NCBI GenBank assembly: GCA_027924585.1
Contig: BSBM01002122.1
Span: 356,698-420,697 of the forward strand
DNA from: Larix kaempferi
Taxonomy: Eukaryota > Streptophyta > Pinopsida > Pinales > Pinaceae
Length of the DNA stretch: 64,000 nucleotides
Reading direction: 5' to 3'
The notes beneath the pieces are model-generated. The model made no database searches. It had not been told where the DNA came from and saw only the letters and a list, made by a program, of their open reading frames with translations. Each line of letters opens with the position of its first letter. Position 1 is the first letter of the stretch. This document shows positions 23,905 through 35,961 of this stretch, in pieces. Made by a program: the position numbers and the translations under genes.

Positions 23905-25978
23905 TCAAATTTGAATTCCGAGAAGTTGGTCAAAGTCGAAACGCCACCATGCGTTTTCGCTAGACTTGAGCTTAAAGGGTGTGAAATTAGCTCGTAACAT
24001 CACGAAAGTTGCTGTGCACGCATGTCTACAAATGGGACATCCAAATCTATGCTCAATTTCGAATTCCGAGAAGTTGGTGAGAGTCGAAACTCGACCGTAC
24101 ATTTTCGCTAGAGTTGGGCTAGAAGGAGGAGAAAATATCTTGGAATGTCACGAAATTTGGTGCGGACGCTTGTCTACCAATGGTATATCCAAAACTATTC
24201 TCAAATTTTAATTCCGAAATGTTTGTCAAGGTTTAAACTTGACCGTGCGTTTTCATCTAGACTTGTGCTTAAACGGGCAGAAAATAGCTTGGAACGTCAT
24301 GAAAGTTGGCATGCACGCTTGTCTACCAATGGGACATCCAAATCTATTTTCAAATTTCAATTCCCAGAAGTTGGTCAAAGTCGAAATGCCACCATCGGTT
24401 TTCACTATACTTGGGAATAAAGGGCGCGAAATTAGCTCGTAACGTCATGAAAGTTGCTTTGCGCGCATGTCTACAAATGGGACATCCAAATCTATTCTCA
24501 ATTTTCAATTCCGAGAAGTTGGTCAAAGATGAAATGCGACCGTGCGTTTTCTCTAGAGTTGGGCTTAAATGGGATTAAAATAGCTCGGAATGTCACGAAA
24601 GTTGGTGTGGACGCTTGTCTACCAATGGGACATCCAAATCTATTCTCAAATTTCAATTCCGAGAAGTTGGTCAAAGCCGAAACGCCATCATGCGTTTTCG
24701 CTAAACTTGAGCTTAAATGGTGTAAAATTAGCTCGTAACGTCACGAAAGTTGCTGTGCACGCATGTCTACAAATGGGACATCCAAATCTATTCTCAATTT
24801 TCAATTCCGAGAAGTAGCTGAAAGCCGAAACACGACCGTGCATTTTCTCTAGAGTTGGGCTTAAAGGTGTAGAAAATAGCTCGGAACGTCACGAAATTTG
24901 GCATGTGCACTTGTCTACCAACGGGACATCCAAATCCATTCTCAAATTTAAATTCGGAGAAGTTTCTCAAAGTTGAAAATCGACCGTGCATTTTCGCTAC
25001 ACTTAGGATTAAAGGGTGAGAAAATAGCTCGGAACGTCACGAAAGTTCGCGTGCGCATTTGTCTACCAACATGACATCCAAATCTATGCTCAATTTTCAA
25101 TTCTGAGAAGTTGGTCAAATTCGAAACTCGACCGTGCATTTTCGCTCGACTTGAGCTTAGAGGGTGTGAAATTAGCTCGCAATGTGACGAAAGTTGATGT
25201 GCGCGAATGTCTACAAATGGGACATCCAAATCTATGCTCAATTTTCAATTCGGAGAAGTTGGTGAAAGTTATAACTCAACCGTGCGTTTTCGCTATAGTT
25301 TGGCTTAAAGGGGGAGAAAATAGCTCGGAACGTAACGAATGTTGGTGTGGATGCTTGTCTACCAATGGGACATCCAAATCTATTCTCAAATTTCAATTCC
25401 GAGAAGTTGGTCAAAGTTGAAACTCGATCATAGCGCTTTCGCTAGACTTGGGCTTAAAGGGTGTGAAAATAGCTCGGAACGACACGAAAGTTGGCATGCA
25501 CGCTTGTCTACCAATGTGACATCCAAATCCATTCTCAAATTTAAATTTCGAGAAGTTGGTCAAAGTTGAAAATCGACTGTGCATTTTCGCTACACTTAGG
25601 CTTAAAGGGTGAGAAAATAGCTCCGAACGTGACGAAAGCTGGCGTGCACATTTGTCTACCAATGGGACATCCAAATCTATGCTCAATTTTCAATTCCCAG
25701 AAGTTGGTGAAATTCGAAACTCGACCGTGTGTTTTCGCTAGACTTGGGCTTAAAGGGGGAGAAAATAGCTCGGAGCGTCACGAAAGTTGTTGTGGACAAT
25801 TGTCTACCAATGGGATATCCAAAACTATTCTCAAATTTCAATTACGAGAAGTTGGTGAAAGTTGAAACTCGATCGTGCGTTTTCGCTAGACTTGGGCTTA
25901 AAGGGTGTGAAAATAGCTAGGAACGTCACAAAAGTTGGCGTGGACGCTCATCTACCAATGTGACATCCAAATATATTC
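23905..25978 (+). repeat. 14-mer HOR, copy 4 (2,074 bp, last copy)
   Basis: Same monomer order as copy 3. It is longer by 1 bp at CATAGCGCTTTCG (near 25,431) and by 1 bp at CTCGGAGCGTC (near 25,770, where copies 1-3 read CTCGAGCGTC). From about 25,560 on it has more differences from the other copies, for example AAAGCTGGCGTGC. Homology to the HOR stops at about 25,979-26,010. Confidence 0.85.
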
Positions 25979-25999
25979 TCAAATTTGAATTCCGAGAAG

Positions 26000-26500
26000 T
26001 TGGTCAGAGTTGAAAATTGATCGTGCATTTTCGCTAGACTTAGGCTTAAAGGGTGAGAAAATAGCTCGGAACGTCACGAAAGTTGGCGTGCACATTTGTC
26101 TACCAACGGGACATCCAAATTTATGCTCAATTTTCAATTCCGAGAAGTTGGTCAAATTTGAAACTCGATTGTACGTTTTCACTAGACTTGGGCCTAAAGG
26201 GGGAGAAAATAGCTCGGAACGTCACGAAAGTTGGTGTGGACGCTTGTCTACCAATGGGACATCCAAAACTATTCTCAAATTTCAGTTCCGAGAAGTTGGT
26301 AAAAGTTGAAACTCGATCGTAGCGTTTTCGCTAGACTTGGGTTTAAAGGGTGTGAAATTAGCTCGTAATGTCACGAAAGTTGTTGTGCGCAAATGTCTAA
26401 AAATGGGACATCCAAACCTATGCTCAATCTTCAATTACGAGAAGTTGGTGAAAAGTTGAAACTCGACCGTACTGTTTTCGCTGGAGGAGAAAATAGCTTG
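26000..26500 (+). repeat. Dispersed block, partner of 2,000-2,504
   Basis: Has the CTAAAAATGGGACATCC and CAAACCTATGCTCAATC variants and the GCTGGAGGAGAAAATAG deletion. It also carries a second deletion of about 17 bp (AGCTTGG joined to TGTGGACGC) and two single-base insertions (GTGAAAAGTTG, GTACTGTTTTC), so TCTA landmarks are only 118 bp apart. Confidence 0.8.
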
Positions 26501-27552
26501 GTGTGGACGCTTGTCTACCAATGGGACATCCAAATCTATTCTCAAATTTAAATTCTGAGAAGTTGGTCAAAGTTGAAAATCGACCGTGCATTTTTCACTA
26601 GACTTGGGATTAAATGGTGAGAAAATTGCTCGGAATGTCACGAAAGTTGGTGTGCGCATTTGTCTATAAACGGGAAATCCAAATCTATGCTCAATTTTTA
26701 ATTCCGAGAAGTTGGTCAAATTCGAAACTCGACCGTGCGTTTTCACTAGACTTGGGCTTAAAGGGGGAGAAAATAGCTCGGAACGTCATGAAAGTTGGTG
26801 TGGACGCTTGTCTACCAATAGGACATCCAAAACTATTCTCAAATTTCAATTCCGAGAAGTTGGTCAAAGTTGAAACTCGATCGTGCGTTTTCGCTAGACA
26901 TGGGCTTAAAGGGGGAGAAAATAGCTCGGAACGTCACGAATGTTGGTGTGGATGCTTGTCTACCAAACGGACATCCAAAAATATTCTCGAATTTCAATTC
27001 CGAGAAGTTGGTCAAAGTTGAAACCCGATCGTGCGTTTTCGTTAGACTTGGGCTTAAAGGGAGGGAAAATAACTCGGAACGTCATGAAAGTTGGCATACG
27101 CACTTGTCTACCAACGGGACATCCAAATCTATTCTCATATTTCAATTCCGAGAAGTTGGTCAAAGTCGAAACGCCCACCATGCGTGTTCGCTAGACTTGA
27201 GCTTAAAGGGTGTGAAATTAGCTCGTAATGTCACGAAATTGTTTGTGTGCGAATGTCTACAAATGGGACATCCAAATCTATGCTCAATTTTCAATTCCGA
27301 GAAGTTGGTGAAAGTCGTAACTCGACTGTACGTTTTCGCTACAGTTGGGCTTAAAGCGGGAGAAAATAGCTCGGAACGTAACGAATGTTGGGTGTGGATG
27401 CTTGTCTACCAATGGGACATCCAAAACTATTCTCAAATTTAAATTCCGAGAAGTTGGTCAAAGTTGAAACCCAATCGTGCGTTTTCGTTAGACTTGGGCT
27501 TAAAGGGTGTGAAAATAGCTCGGAACGTCACGAAAGTTGGCGTGGACGCTCG

Positions 27553-27627
27553 TCTACCAATGTGACATCCAAATCCATTCTCGAATTAAAATTCAGAGAA
27601 GTTGGTCAAATTTGGCGTGCGCATTTG
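27553..27627 (+). repeat. Half monomer, 75 bp
   Basis: TCTA landmarks are 75 bp apart (27,553 and 27,628). AGTTGGTCAAA is joined to TTTGGCGTGCGC, removing 73 bp from about position 85 of one monomer to position 10 of the next. This is close to, but distinct from, the half monomer inside the 8.8-kb HOR. Confidence 0.85.
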
Positions 27628-30600
27628 TCTACCAACGGGACATCCAAATCTATGCTCAATTTTCAATTCCGAGAAGTTGGTCAAATTCGAAACTCGACCG
27701 TGCGTTTTCCCTAGACTTGGGCTTAAAGGGGGAGAAAATAGCTCGGAACGTCACGAAAGTTGGTGTGGACGCTTGTCTACCATGGGACATCCAAAACTAT
27801 TCTCAAATTTCAATTCCGAGAAGTTGGTCAAAGTTGAAACTCGATCGTGCATTTTCGCTAGACTTGGGCTTAAAGGGTGTGAAATTAGCTCTTAATGTCA
27901 CGAAAGTTGCTGTGCGCGCATGTCTACAAATGGGACATCCAAATCTATTCTCAATTTTCAATTACGAGAAGTTGGTCAAAGATGAAACGCGACCGTGCGT
28001 TTTCTCCAGAGTTGGGCTTAAATGGGAAGAAAATAGCTCAGAATGTCACGAAAGTTGGTGTGGACGCTTGTCTACCAATGGGACATTCAAATCTATTCTC
28101 AAAATTAAATTATGAGAAGTTGGTCAAAGATGGAACGCGACCGTGCGTTTTCTCTAGAGTTGCGCTTAAATGGGAAGAAAATAGCTCGAAATGTCACGAA
28201 AGTTGGTGTGGACACTTGTCTACCAATGGGACATCCAAATCTATTCTTACATTTCAATTCTGAGAAGTTGGTCAAAGTCGAAATGCCACCATGCATTTTC
28301 GCTAGACTTGAGCTTAAAGGGTGTGAAATTAGCTCGTAACATCACGAAAGTTGCTGTGCACGCATGTCTGCAAATGGGACATCCAAAGCTATGCTCAATT
28401 TTGAATTCCGAGAAGTTGGTGAAAGTCAAAACTCGACCGTACGTTTTCGCTAAAGTTGGGCTAGAAGGAGGAGAAAATATCTCGGAATGTCACGAAAGTT
28501 GGTGTGGACGCTTGTCTACCAATGGGACATCCAAAACTATTCTCAAATTTGAATTCCGAGAAGTTGGTCAAAGTTGAAACTCGATCGTGAGTTTTTGCTA
28601 GACTTGGGATTAAAGGGTGTGAAAATAGCTAGGAACGTCACGAAAGTTGGCATGGACGCTCGTCTACCAATGTGACATCCAAATCTATTCTCAAATTTAA
28701 ATTCCGAGAAGTTGGTCAAAGTTGAAAATTGACCCTGCATTTTCGCTAGACTTGGGCTTAAAGTGAGAGAAAATAGCTCGGAATGTCACGAAAGTTGGCG
28801 TGTGCATTTTTCTACCAACAAGACATCCAAATCTATGCTCAATTTTTAATTCCGAGAAGTTGGTCAAATTCGAAACTCGACCGTGCGTTTTCGCTAGACT
28901 TATGCTTAAAGGGTGAGAAAATAGCTCGGAACGTCACGAAGGTTGGCGTGCGTATTTGTCTAACAACGGAACATCCAAATCTATGCTCAATTTTCAATTC
29001 TGAGTGGTTGGTCAAATTCGAAACTCGACTGTGCGTTTTCGCTAGACTTGGGCTTAAAGGGCGTGAAAATAGCTCGGAACGTCATGAAAGTTTGTGTTGA
29101 TGCTTGTCTACCAATGGGACATCCAAAACTATTCTCAAATTTCAATTCCGAGAAGTTGGTCAAAGTTGAAACTCGATCGTGCATTTTCGCTACACTTGGG
29201 CTTAAAGGGTGTGAAAATAGCTAGGAACGTCACGAAAGTTGGCATGGACGCTCGTCTACCAATGTGACAGCCAAATCTATTCTCAAATTTAAATTCCGAG
29301 AAGTTGGTCAAAGTTGAAAATCGACCCTGCATTTTCGCTAGACTTGGGCTTAAAGGGCGAGAAAATAGCTCGGAACGTCATGAAAGTTTGTGTTGACGCT
29401 TGTCTACCAATGGGACATCCAAAACTATTGTCAAATTTAATTTCTGAGATGTTGGTCAAAGTTGAAACTCGATCGTGCGTTTTCGCTGCACTTGGGCTTA
29501 AAGGGTGTGAAAAAGCTCGGAACGTCACGAAAGTTGTTGTGGACGCTTGTCTACCAATGTGACATCCAAATCCATTCTCAAATTTCAATTCCGAGAAGTT
29601 GGTCAAAGTTGAAACTCGATCGTGCGCTCTCGCTAGACTTGGGCTTAAAGGGTGTGAAATTAGCTCGTAATGTCACGAAAGTTGGTGTGCACATTTGTCT
29701 ACCAACTGGACATCCAAATCTATGCTCAATTTTTAATTCCGAGAAGTTGGTCAAATTTTAAAATCGACCTTGCATTTTCGCTAGACTTGGGCTTAAAGGG
29801 AGAGAAAATAGCTCGGAATGTCAAGAAAGTTGGCATGCACATTTGTCTAGCAACAGACATCCAAATCTATGCTCAATTTTCAATTCCGAGAAGTTGGTAA
29901 AATTTGAAACTCGACTGTGCGTTTTCGCTAGAGTTGGGCTTAAAGGGGGAGAAAATAGCTCGGAACGTCACGAAAGTTCGTGTGGACGCTTGTCTACCAA
30001 TGGGACATCCAAAACTATTCTCAACTTTCAATTCCGAGAAGTTGGTCAAAGTTGAAACTCGATCGTGCATTTTTGCTAGACTTGGGCTTAAAGGGTGTGA
30101 AATTAGCTCGTAATGTCACGAAAGTTGCTGTGCGCGCATGTCTACAAATGGGACATCCAAATCTATTCTCAATTTTCATTTCTGAGAAGTTGGTCAAAGA
30201 TGAAACGCGACCGTGCGTTTTCTCTAGAGTTGGGCTTAAATGTGATGGAAATAGCTCGGAACGTCACGAAAGTTGGCATGTGCACTTGTCTACCAACGGG
30301 ACATCCAAATCTATTTTCAAATTTAAACTCCCAAAAGTTGGTCAAAGTCGAAACGCCACCATGCGTTTTCGTTAGACTTGAGCTTAAAGGGTGTGAAATT
30401 AGCTCGTAACGTCACGAAAGTTGTTGTGCGTGCATGTCTACAAATGGGACATAAAAATCTATTCTCAATTTTCATTTCCGAGAAGTAGGTCAAAGCCGAA
30501 ACACGATCGTGCATTTTCTCTAGAGTTGGGCTTAAAGGGCAAGAAAATAGCTCGGGACGTCACAAAAGTTGGTGTGTGCACTTGTCTACCAACGGGACAT

Positions 30601-33309
30601 CCAAATCCATTCTCATATATCAATTCCGAGAAGTTGGTCAAAGTCGAAATGCCACCATGCGTTTTCGCTAGACTTGAGCTTAAAGGGTGTTAAATTAGCT
30701 CTTAATGTGACGAAAGTTGTTGTGCGCAAATGTCTACAAATGGGACATTCAAATCTATGCTCAATTTTCAATTCCAAGAAGTTGGTGAAATTCGTAACTC
30801 GACCGTACGTTTTCGCTATAGTTGGGCTTAAATTGGGAGAAAATAGCTCGGAACGTAACGAATGTTGGTGTGGATGTTTGTCTACCAATGGGACATCCAA
30901 AACTATTCTCAAATTTCAATTCAGAGAAGTTGGTCAAAGTTGAAACTCGATCGTGCGTTTTCGCTAGACTTGGGCTTAAAGGGTGTGAAAATAGCTCGAA
31001 ACGTCACGAAAGTTGGCGTGGACGCTCGTCTACCAATGTGACATCCAAATCTATTCTTAAATTTAAATTCCGAGAAGTTGGTCAAAGTTTAAAATCAACC
31101 GTGCATTTTCGCTAGATTTGGTCTTAAAGGTTGAAAAAATAGCTCGGAACGTCACGAAAGTTGGCGTGCGCATTTGTCTTCCAACGAGACATCCAAATAT
31201 ATGCTCGATTTTCAATTCCGAGAAGTTGGTCAAATTCAAAACTCGACCATGCGTTCTCGCTAGACTTGGGCTTAAAGGGGGAGAAAATAGCTCGGAACGT
31301 CACAAAAGTTGGTGTGGACGCTTGTCTACCAATGGGACATCCAAAACTATTTTCAAATTTCAATTCCGAGAAGTTGGTCAAAGTTGAAACTCGATTGTGC
31401 GTTTTGGCTAGACTTGGGCTTAAAGGGTGTGAAAATAACTCAGAACGTCACGAAAGTTGGCGTGGACGCTCGTCTACCAATGTGACATCCAAATCTATTC
31501 TCAAATTTAAATTTCGAGAAGTTGGTCAAAGTTGAATATCGACCGTGCATTTTCGCTAGACTTAGGCTTAAAGGGTGAGAAAATAACTCGGAACATCACG
31601 AAAGTTGGTGTGCGCATTTGTCTACCAACGGGACATCCAAATCTACGCTCAATTTTCAATTCCGACAAGTTGGTGAAATTTGAAACTCGACCGTGCGTTC
31701 TCGCTAGACTTGGGCTTAAAGGGGGAGAAAATAGCTCGGAACGTCACGAAAGTTGGTGTGGATGCTTGTCTACCAATGGGACATCCAAAACTATTCTCAA
31801 ATTTCAATTTCGAGAAGTTGGTCAAAGTTGAAACTCTATCCTGCGTTTTCGCTAGACTTGGGCTTAAAGGGTGTGAAAATAGCTAGGAACGTCACGAAAG
31901 TTGGCGTGGACGCTCGTCTACCAATGTGACATCCAAATCTATTCTCAAATTTCAATACCGAGAAGTTGGTCAAAGTTGAAAATTGACACTGCATTTTCGC
32001 TAGACTTGAGCTTAAAGGGAGAGAAAATAGCTCGGAATGTCATGAAAGTTGGCGTGTGCATTTGTCTACCAACAGGACATCCAAATCTATGCTCAATTTT
32101 TAATTCTGAGAAGTTGGTCAAATTCGAAACTCGACCGTGCGTTTTCGCTAGACTTAGGCCTAAAGGTTTAGAAAATAGCTCGGAACGTCACGAAAGTTGG
32201 CGTTCGTATTTCTCTAACAACGGGACATCCAAATCTATGCTCAATTTTCAATTCTGAGTGGTTGGTCAAATTTGAAACTCGACCGTGCGTTTTCGCTAGA
32301 CTTGGGCTTAAAGGGCGAGAAAATAGCTCGGAACGTCATGAAAGTTTGTGTTGACGCTTGTCTGCGAATGGGACATCCAAAACTATTCTCAAATTTCAAT
32401 TCTGAGAAGTTGGTCAAAGTTGAAACTCGATCGTAGCGTTTTCGCTAGACTTGGGCTTAAAGGGTGTGAAAAGAGCTCGGAATGTCACGAAAGTTTGCGT
32501 GGACGCTCGTCTACCAATGTGACATCCAAGTCTATTCTCAAATTTAAATTCTGAGAAGTTGGTCAAAGTTGAAAATCGACCGTGCATTTTCGCTAGACTT
32601 GGGCTTAAAGGGTGAGAAAATAGCTCAGAATGCCACGAAATTTGGCGTGTGCATTTGTCTACCAACAGGACATCCAAATCTATGCTCAATTTTTAATTCC
32701 GAGAAATTGGTCAAATTCGAAACTCGACCGTCGCGTTTTCGCTAGACTTAGGCTTGAAGGGTGAGAAAATAGCTCGGAACGTCACGAAAGTTGGCGTGCG
32801 CATTTTTCTACCAATGGGAAATCCAAATCTATGCTCAATTTTCAATTCCAATAAGTTGGTCAAATTCGAAACTCGACCATGCGTTTTCGCTAGACTTGGG
32901 CTTAAAGGGGGAGAAAATAGCTCGGAACGTCACGAAAGTTGGTGTGGACGCTTGTCTACCAATGGGACATCCAAAACTATTCTCAAATTTCAATTCCGAG
33001 AAGTTGGTCAACGTTGAAACTCGATCGTGCATTTTCGCTAGACTTGGGCTTAAAGCGTGTGAAATTAGCTCGTAATATCACGAAAGTTGCTGTGCGCGGA
33101 TGTCTACAAATGGGACATCCAAATCTATTCTCAATTTTTAAATACGAGAAGTTGGTCAAAGATGAAACGCGACCGTGCGTTTTCTCTAGAGTTGGGCTTA
33201 AATGGGAAGAAAATAGCTCGGAATGTCCCGAAAGTTGGTGTGGACGCTTGTCTACCAATGGGACATTCAAATCTATTCTCAAAATTAAATTCCGAGAAGT
33301 TGGTCAAAG

Positions 33310-34225
33310 GTGAAACGCGACCGTGCGTTTTCTCTAGAGTTGGGCTTAAATGGGAAGAAAATAGCTCGGAATGTCACGAAAGTTGGTGTGGACGCTTGTC
33401 TACCAATGGGACATCCAAATCTATTCTCACATTTCAATTCCGATAAGTTGGTCAAAGTCGAAATGCCACCATGCATTTTCGCTAGACTTGAGCTTAAAGG
33501 GTGTGAAATTAGCTCATAACATCACGAAAGTTGCTGTGCACGCATGTCTACAAATGGGACATCCAAATCTATGCTCAATTTTGAATTACGAGAAGTTGGT
33601 GAAAGTCGAAACTCGACCGTACGTTTTCGCTAGAGTTGGGCTAGAAGGAGGAGAAAATATCTCGGAATGTCACAAAAGTTGGTGTGGACACTTGTCTACC
33701 AATGGTATATCCAAAACTTTTCTCAAATTTTAATTCCGAAATGTTTGTCAAGGTTGAAACTCGACCGTGCGTTTTCATCTAGACTTGGGCTTAAAGTGGC
33801 AGAAAATAGCTCGGAACGTCACGAAAGTTGGCGTGCACGCTTGTCTACCAATGGGACATCCAAATCTATTTTCAAATTTCAATTCCCAGAAGTTGGTCAA
33901 AGTCGAAATGCCACCATGGGTTTTCACTATACTTGGCAATAAAGAACATGAAATTAGCTCGTAACGTCATGAAAGTTGGTGTGCGCGCATGTCTACAAAT
34001 GGGACATCCAAATCTATTCTCAATTTTCAATTCCGAGAAGTTGGTCAAAGATGAAATGCGACCGTGCGTTTTCTCTAGAGTTGGGCTTAAATGGGATGAA
34101 AATAGCTCGGAATGTCACGAAAGTTGGTGTGGACGCTTGTCTACCAATGGGACAACCAAATCTATTCTCAAATTTAAATTCCGAGAAGTTGGTCAAAGTT
34201 TAAAATTGACGGTGTGTTTTCGCTA
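33310..34225 (+). repeat. Internal duplicated block in the 8.8-kb HOR
   Basis: About six monomers here, including the marker pair near 33,680, resemble the run at 37,230-38,145 about 3.9 kb downstream, in the same order: the GGGAAGAAAATAG type, then GAAAGTCGAAACTCGACC with GGGCTAGAAGGAGGAG, then the marker pair, then GGGATGAAAATAGC. Identity is clearly lower than between copies A-E, so this duplication predates the 8.8-kb amplification. Related runs are at 15.6-16.4 kb and 17.7-18.6 kb. Confidence 0.7.
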
Positions 34226-35888
34226 GACTTGGGCTTAAAGGGCGAGAAAATAGCTTGGAACGTCACGAAAGTTGGCGTGCGCACTTGTCTACCAATGGGA
34301 CATCCAAATCTATTCTCAAATTTCAATTCCAAGAAGTTAGTCAAAGCCAAAATGCCACAATGCATTTTTGCTAAACTTGAGCTTAAAGGGTGTAAAATTA
34401 GCTCGTAACGTCACGACAGTTGCTGTGCACGCATGTCTACAAATGGGACATACAAATCTATTCTCAATTTTCAATTCCGAGAAGTAGCTCAAAGCCGAAA
34501 CACAACCGTGCGTTTTCTCTAGAGTTGGGCTTAAAGGGGAAGAAAATAGCTCGGAATGTCACCAAAGTTGGCATGTGCACTTGTCTACTAACGGGACATC
34601 CAAATCTATTTTCAAATTTCAACTCCCAAAAGTTGGTCAAAGTCGAAACGCCACCATGCGTTTTCGTTAGACTTGAGCTTAAAGGGTGTGAAATTAGCTC
34701 GTAACGTCACGAAAGTTGTTGTGCGTGCATGTCTACAAATGGGACATCCAAATCTATTCTCAATTTTCATTTACGAGAAGTAGGTCAAAGCCGAAACACG
34801 ATCGTGCGTTTTCTCTAGAGTTGGGCTTAAAGGAGAAGAAAATAGCTCGGAACGTCACGAACGTTGGCGTGTGCACTTGTCTACCAACGGTACATCCAAA
34901 TCCATTCTCAAATTTAAATTCCGAGAAGTTGGTCAAAGTTGAAAATCGACCGTGCATTTTCGATAGACTTAGGCTTAAAGGGTGAGAAAATAGCTCGGAA
35001 CGTCACGAAAGTTGGCGTGCGCATTTGTCTTGCAACAGACATCCAAATCTATGCTCAATTTTCAATTCTGAGAAGTTGGTCAAATTCGAAACTCGACCGT
35101 GCGTTTTCGCTAGACTTGGGCTTAAAGGGGGAGAAAATAGCTCGGAACGTCACGAAAGTTGGTGTGGACGCTTGTCTACCAATTGGACATCCAAATCTAT
35201 TCTCATATTTCAATTCCGAGAAGTTGGTCAAAGTCGAAATGCGACCATGCATTTTCGCTAGACTTGAGCTTAAAGGGTGTTAAATTAGCTCGTAATGTGA
35301 CGAAAGTTGTTGTGCGCGAATGTCTACAAATGGGACATCCAAATCTATGCTCAATTTTCAATTCCAAGAAGTTGGTGAAATTCGTAACTCGACCGTACGT
35401 TTTCGCTATAGTTGGGCTTAAAGGGGGAGAAAATAGCTCAGAACATAACGAATGTTGGTGTAAATGCTTGTCTACCAAAGGGACATCCAAAACTATTATC
35501 AAATTTCAATTTCGAGAAGTTGGTCAAAGTTGAAAATCGATCGTGCATTTTCGCTAGACTTGGGCTTAAAGGGTGAGAAAATAGATCGGAATGTCACGAA
35601 AGTTGGCGTGTGCATTTGTCTACCAACAGGACATCCAAATCGATGCTCAATTTTTAATTCCGAGAAGTTGCTCAAATTCGAAACTCGACCGTGCATTTTC
35701 GCTAGACTTAGGCTTAAAGGGTGAGAAAATAGCTCGGAACGTCAAGAAAGTTGGCGTGCGCATTTTTCTACCAACGGGAAATCCAAATCTATGCTCAATT
35801 TTCAATTCCGAGAAGTTGGTCAAATTCGAAACTCGACCGTGCGTTTTCGCTAGACTTGGGCTTATAGGGGGACAAAATATCTCGGAAC

Positions 35889-35961
35889 GTCACGAAAGTT
35901 TTTGTGGACGCTTGTCTACCAATGGGACATCCAAAACTATTCTCAAATTTCAATTCCGAAC
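35889..35961 (+). repeat. Half monomer (73 bp) in HOR copy A
   Basis: GTCACG at 35,889 is followed by GTCATG at 35,962, because CAATTCCG is joined to AACGTCATG and 75 bp are lost. The same junction is in copy B near 44,760 and copy D near 59,335, and is absent from copy C, where the region is deleted. It explains why the HOR length is not a multiple of 148. Confidence 0.92.

Larger units (their letters stand above)
25979..30060 (+). repeat. Mixed-subtype domain between the two HOR families
   Basis: About 28 monomers without a regular period. The first part is a mosaic of blocks also found at 2.0-2.5 kb and 6.7-7.2 kb. The part near 27.9-28.4 kb resembles the CCAGAGTTGGGC / GGGACATTCAAATC block at 3.4-3.6 kb, 15.4-15.6 kb and 33.1-33.3 kb. 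It carries an unusual number of single-base indels between 26.3 and 27.8 kb. No gene or other element is visible. Confidence 0.8.

Noticed and set aside
26870-28115. A real protein gene in the region with the longest frames (190 and 192 codons)
   Set aside because: The length comes from single-base indels and half-monomer junctions that link frames. The encoded text is the same satellite phrases in a new order.
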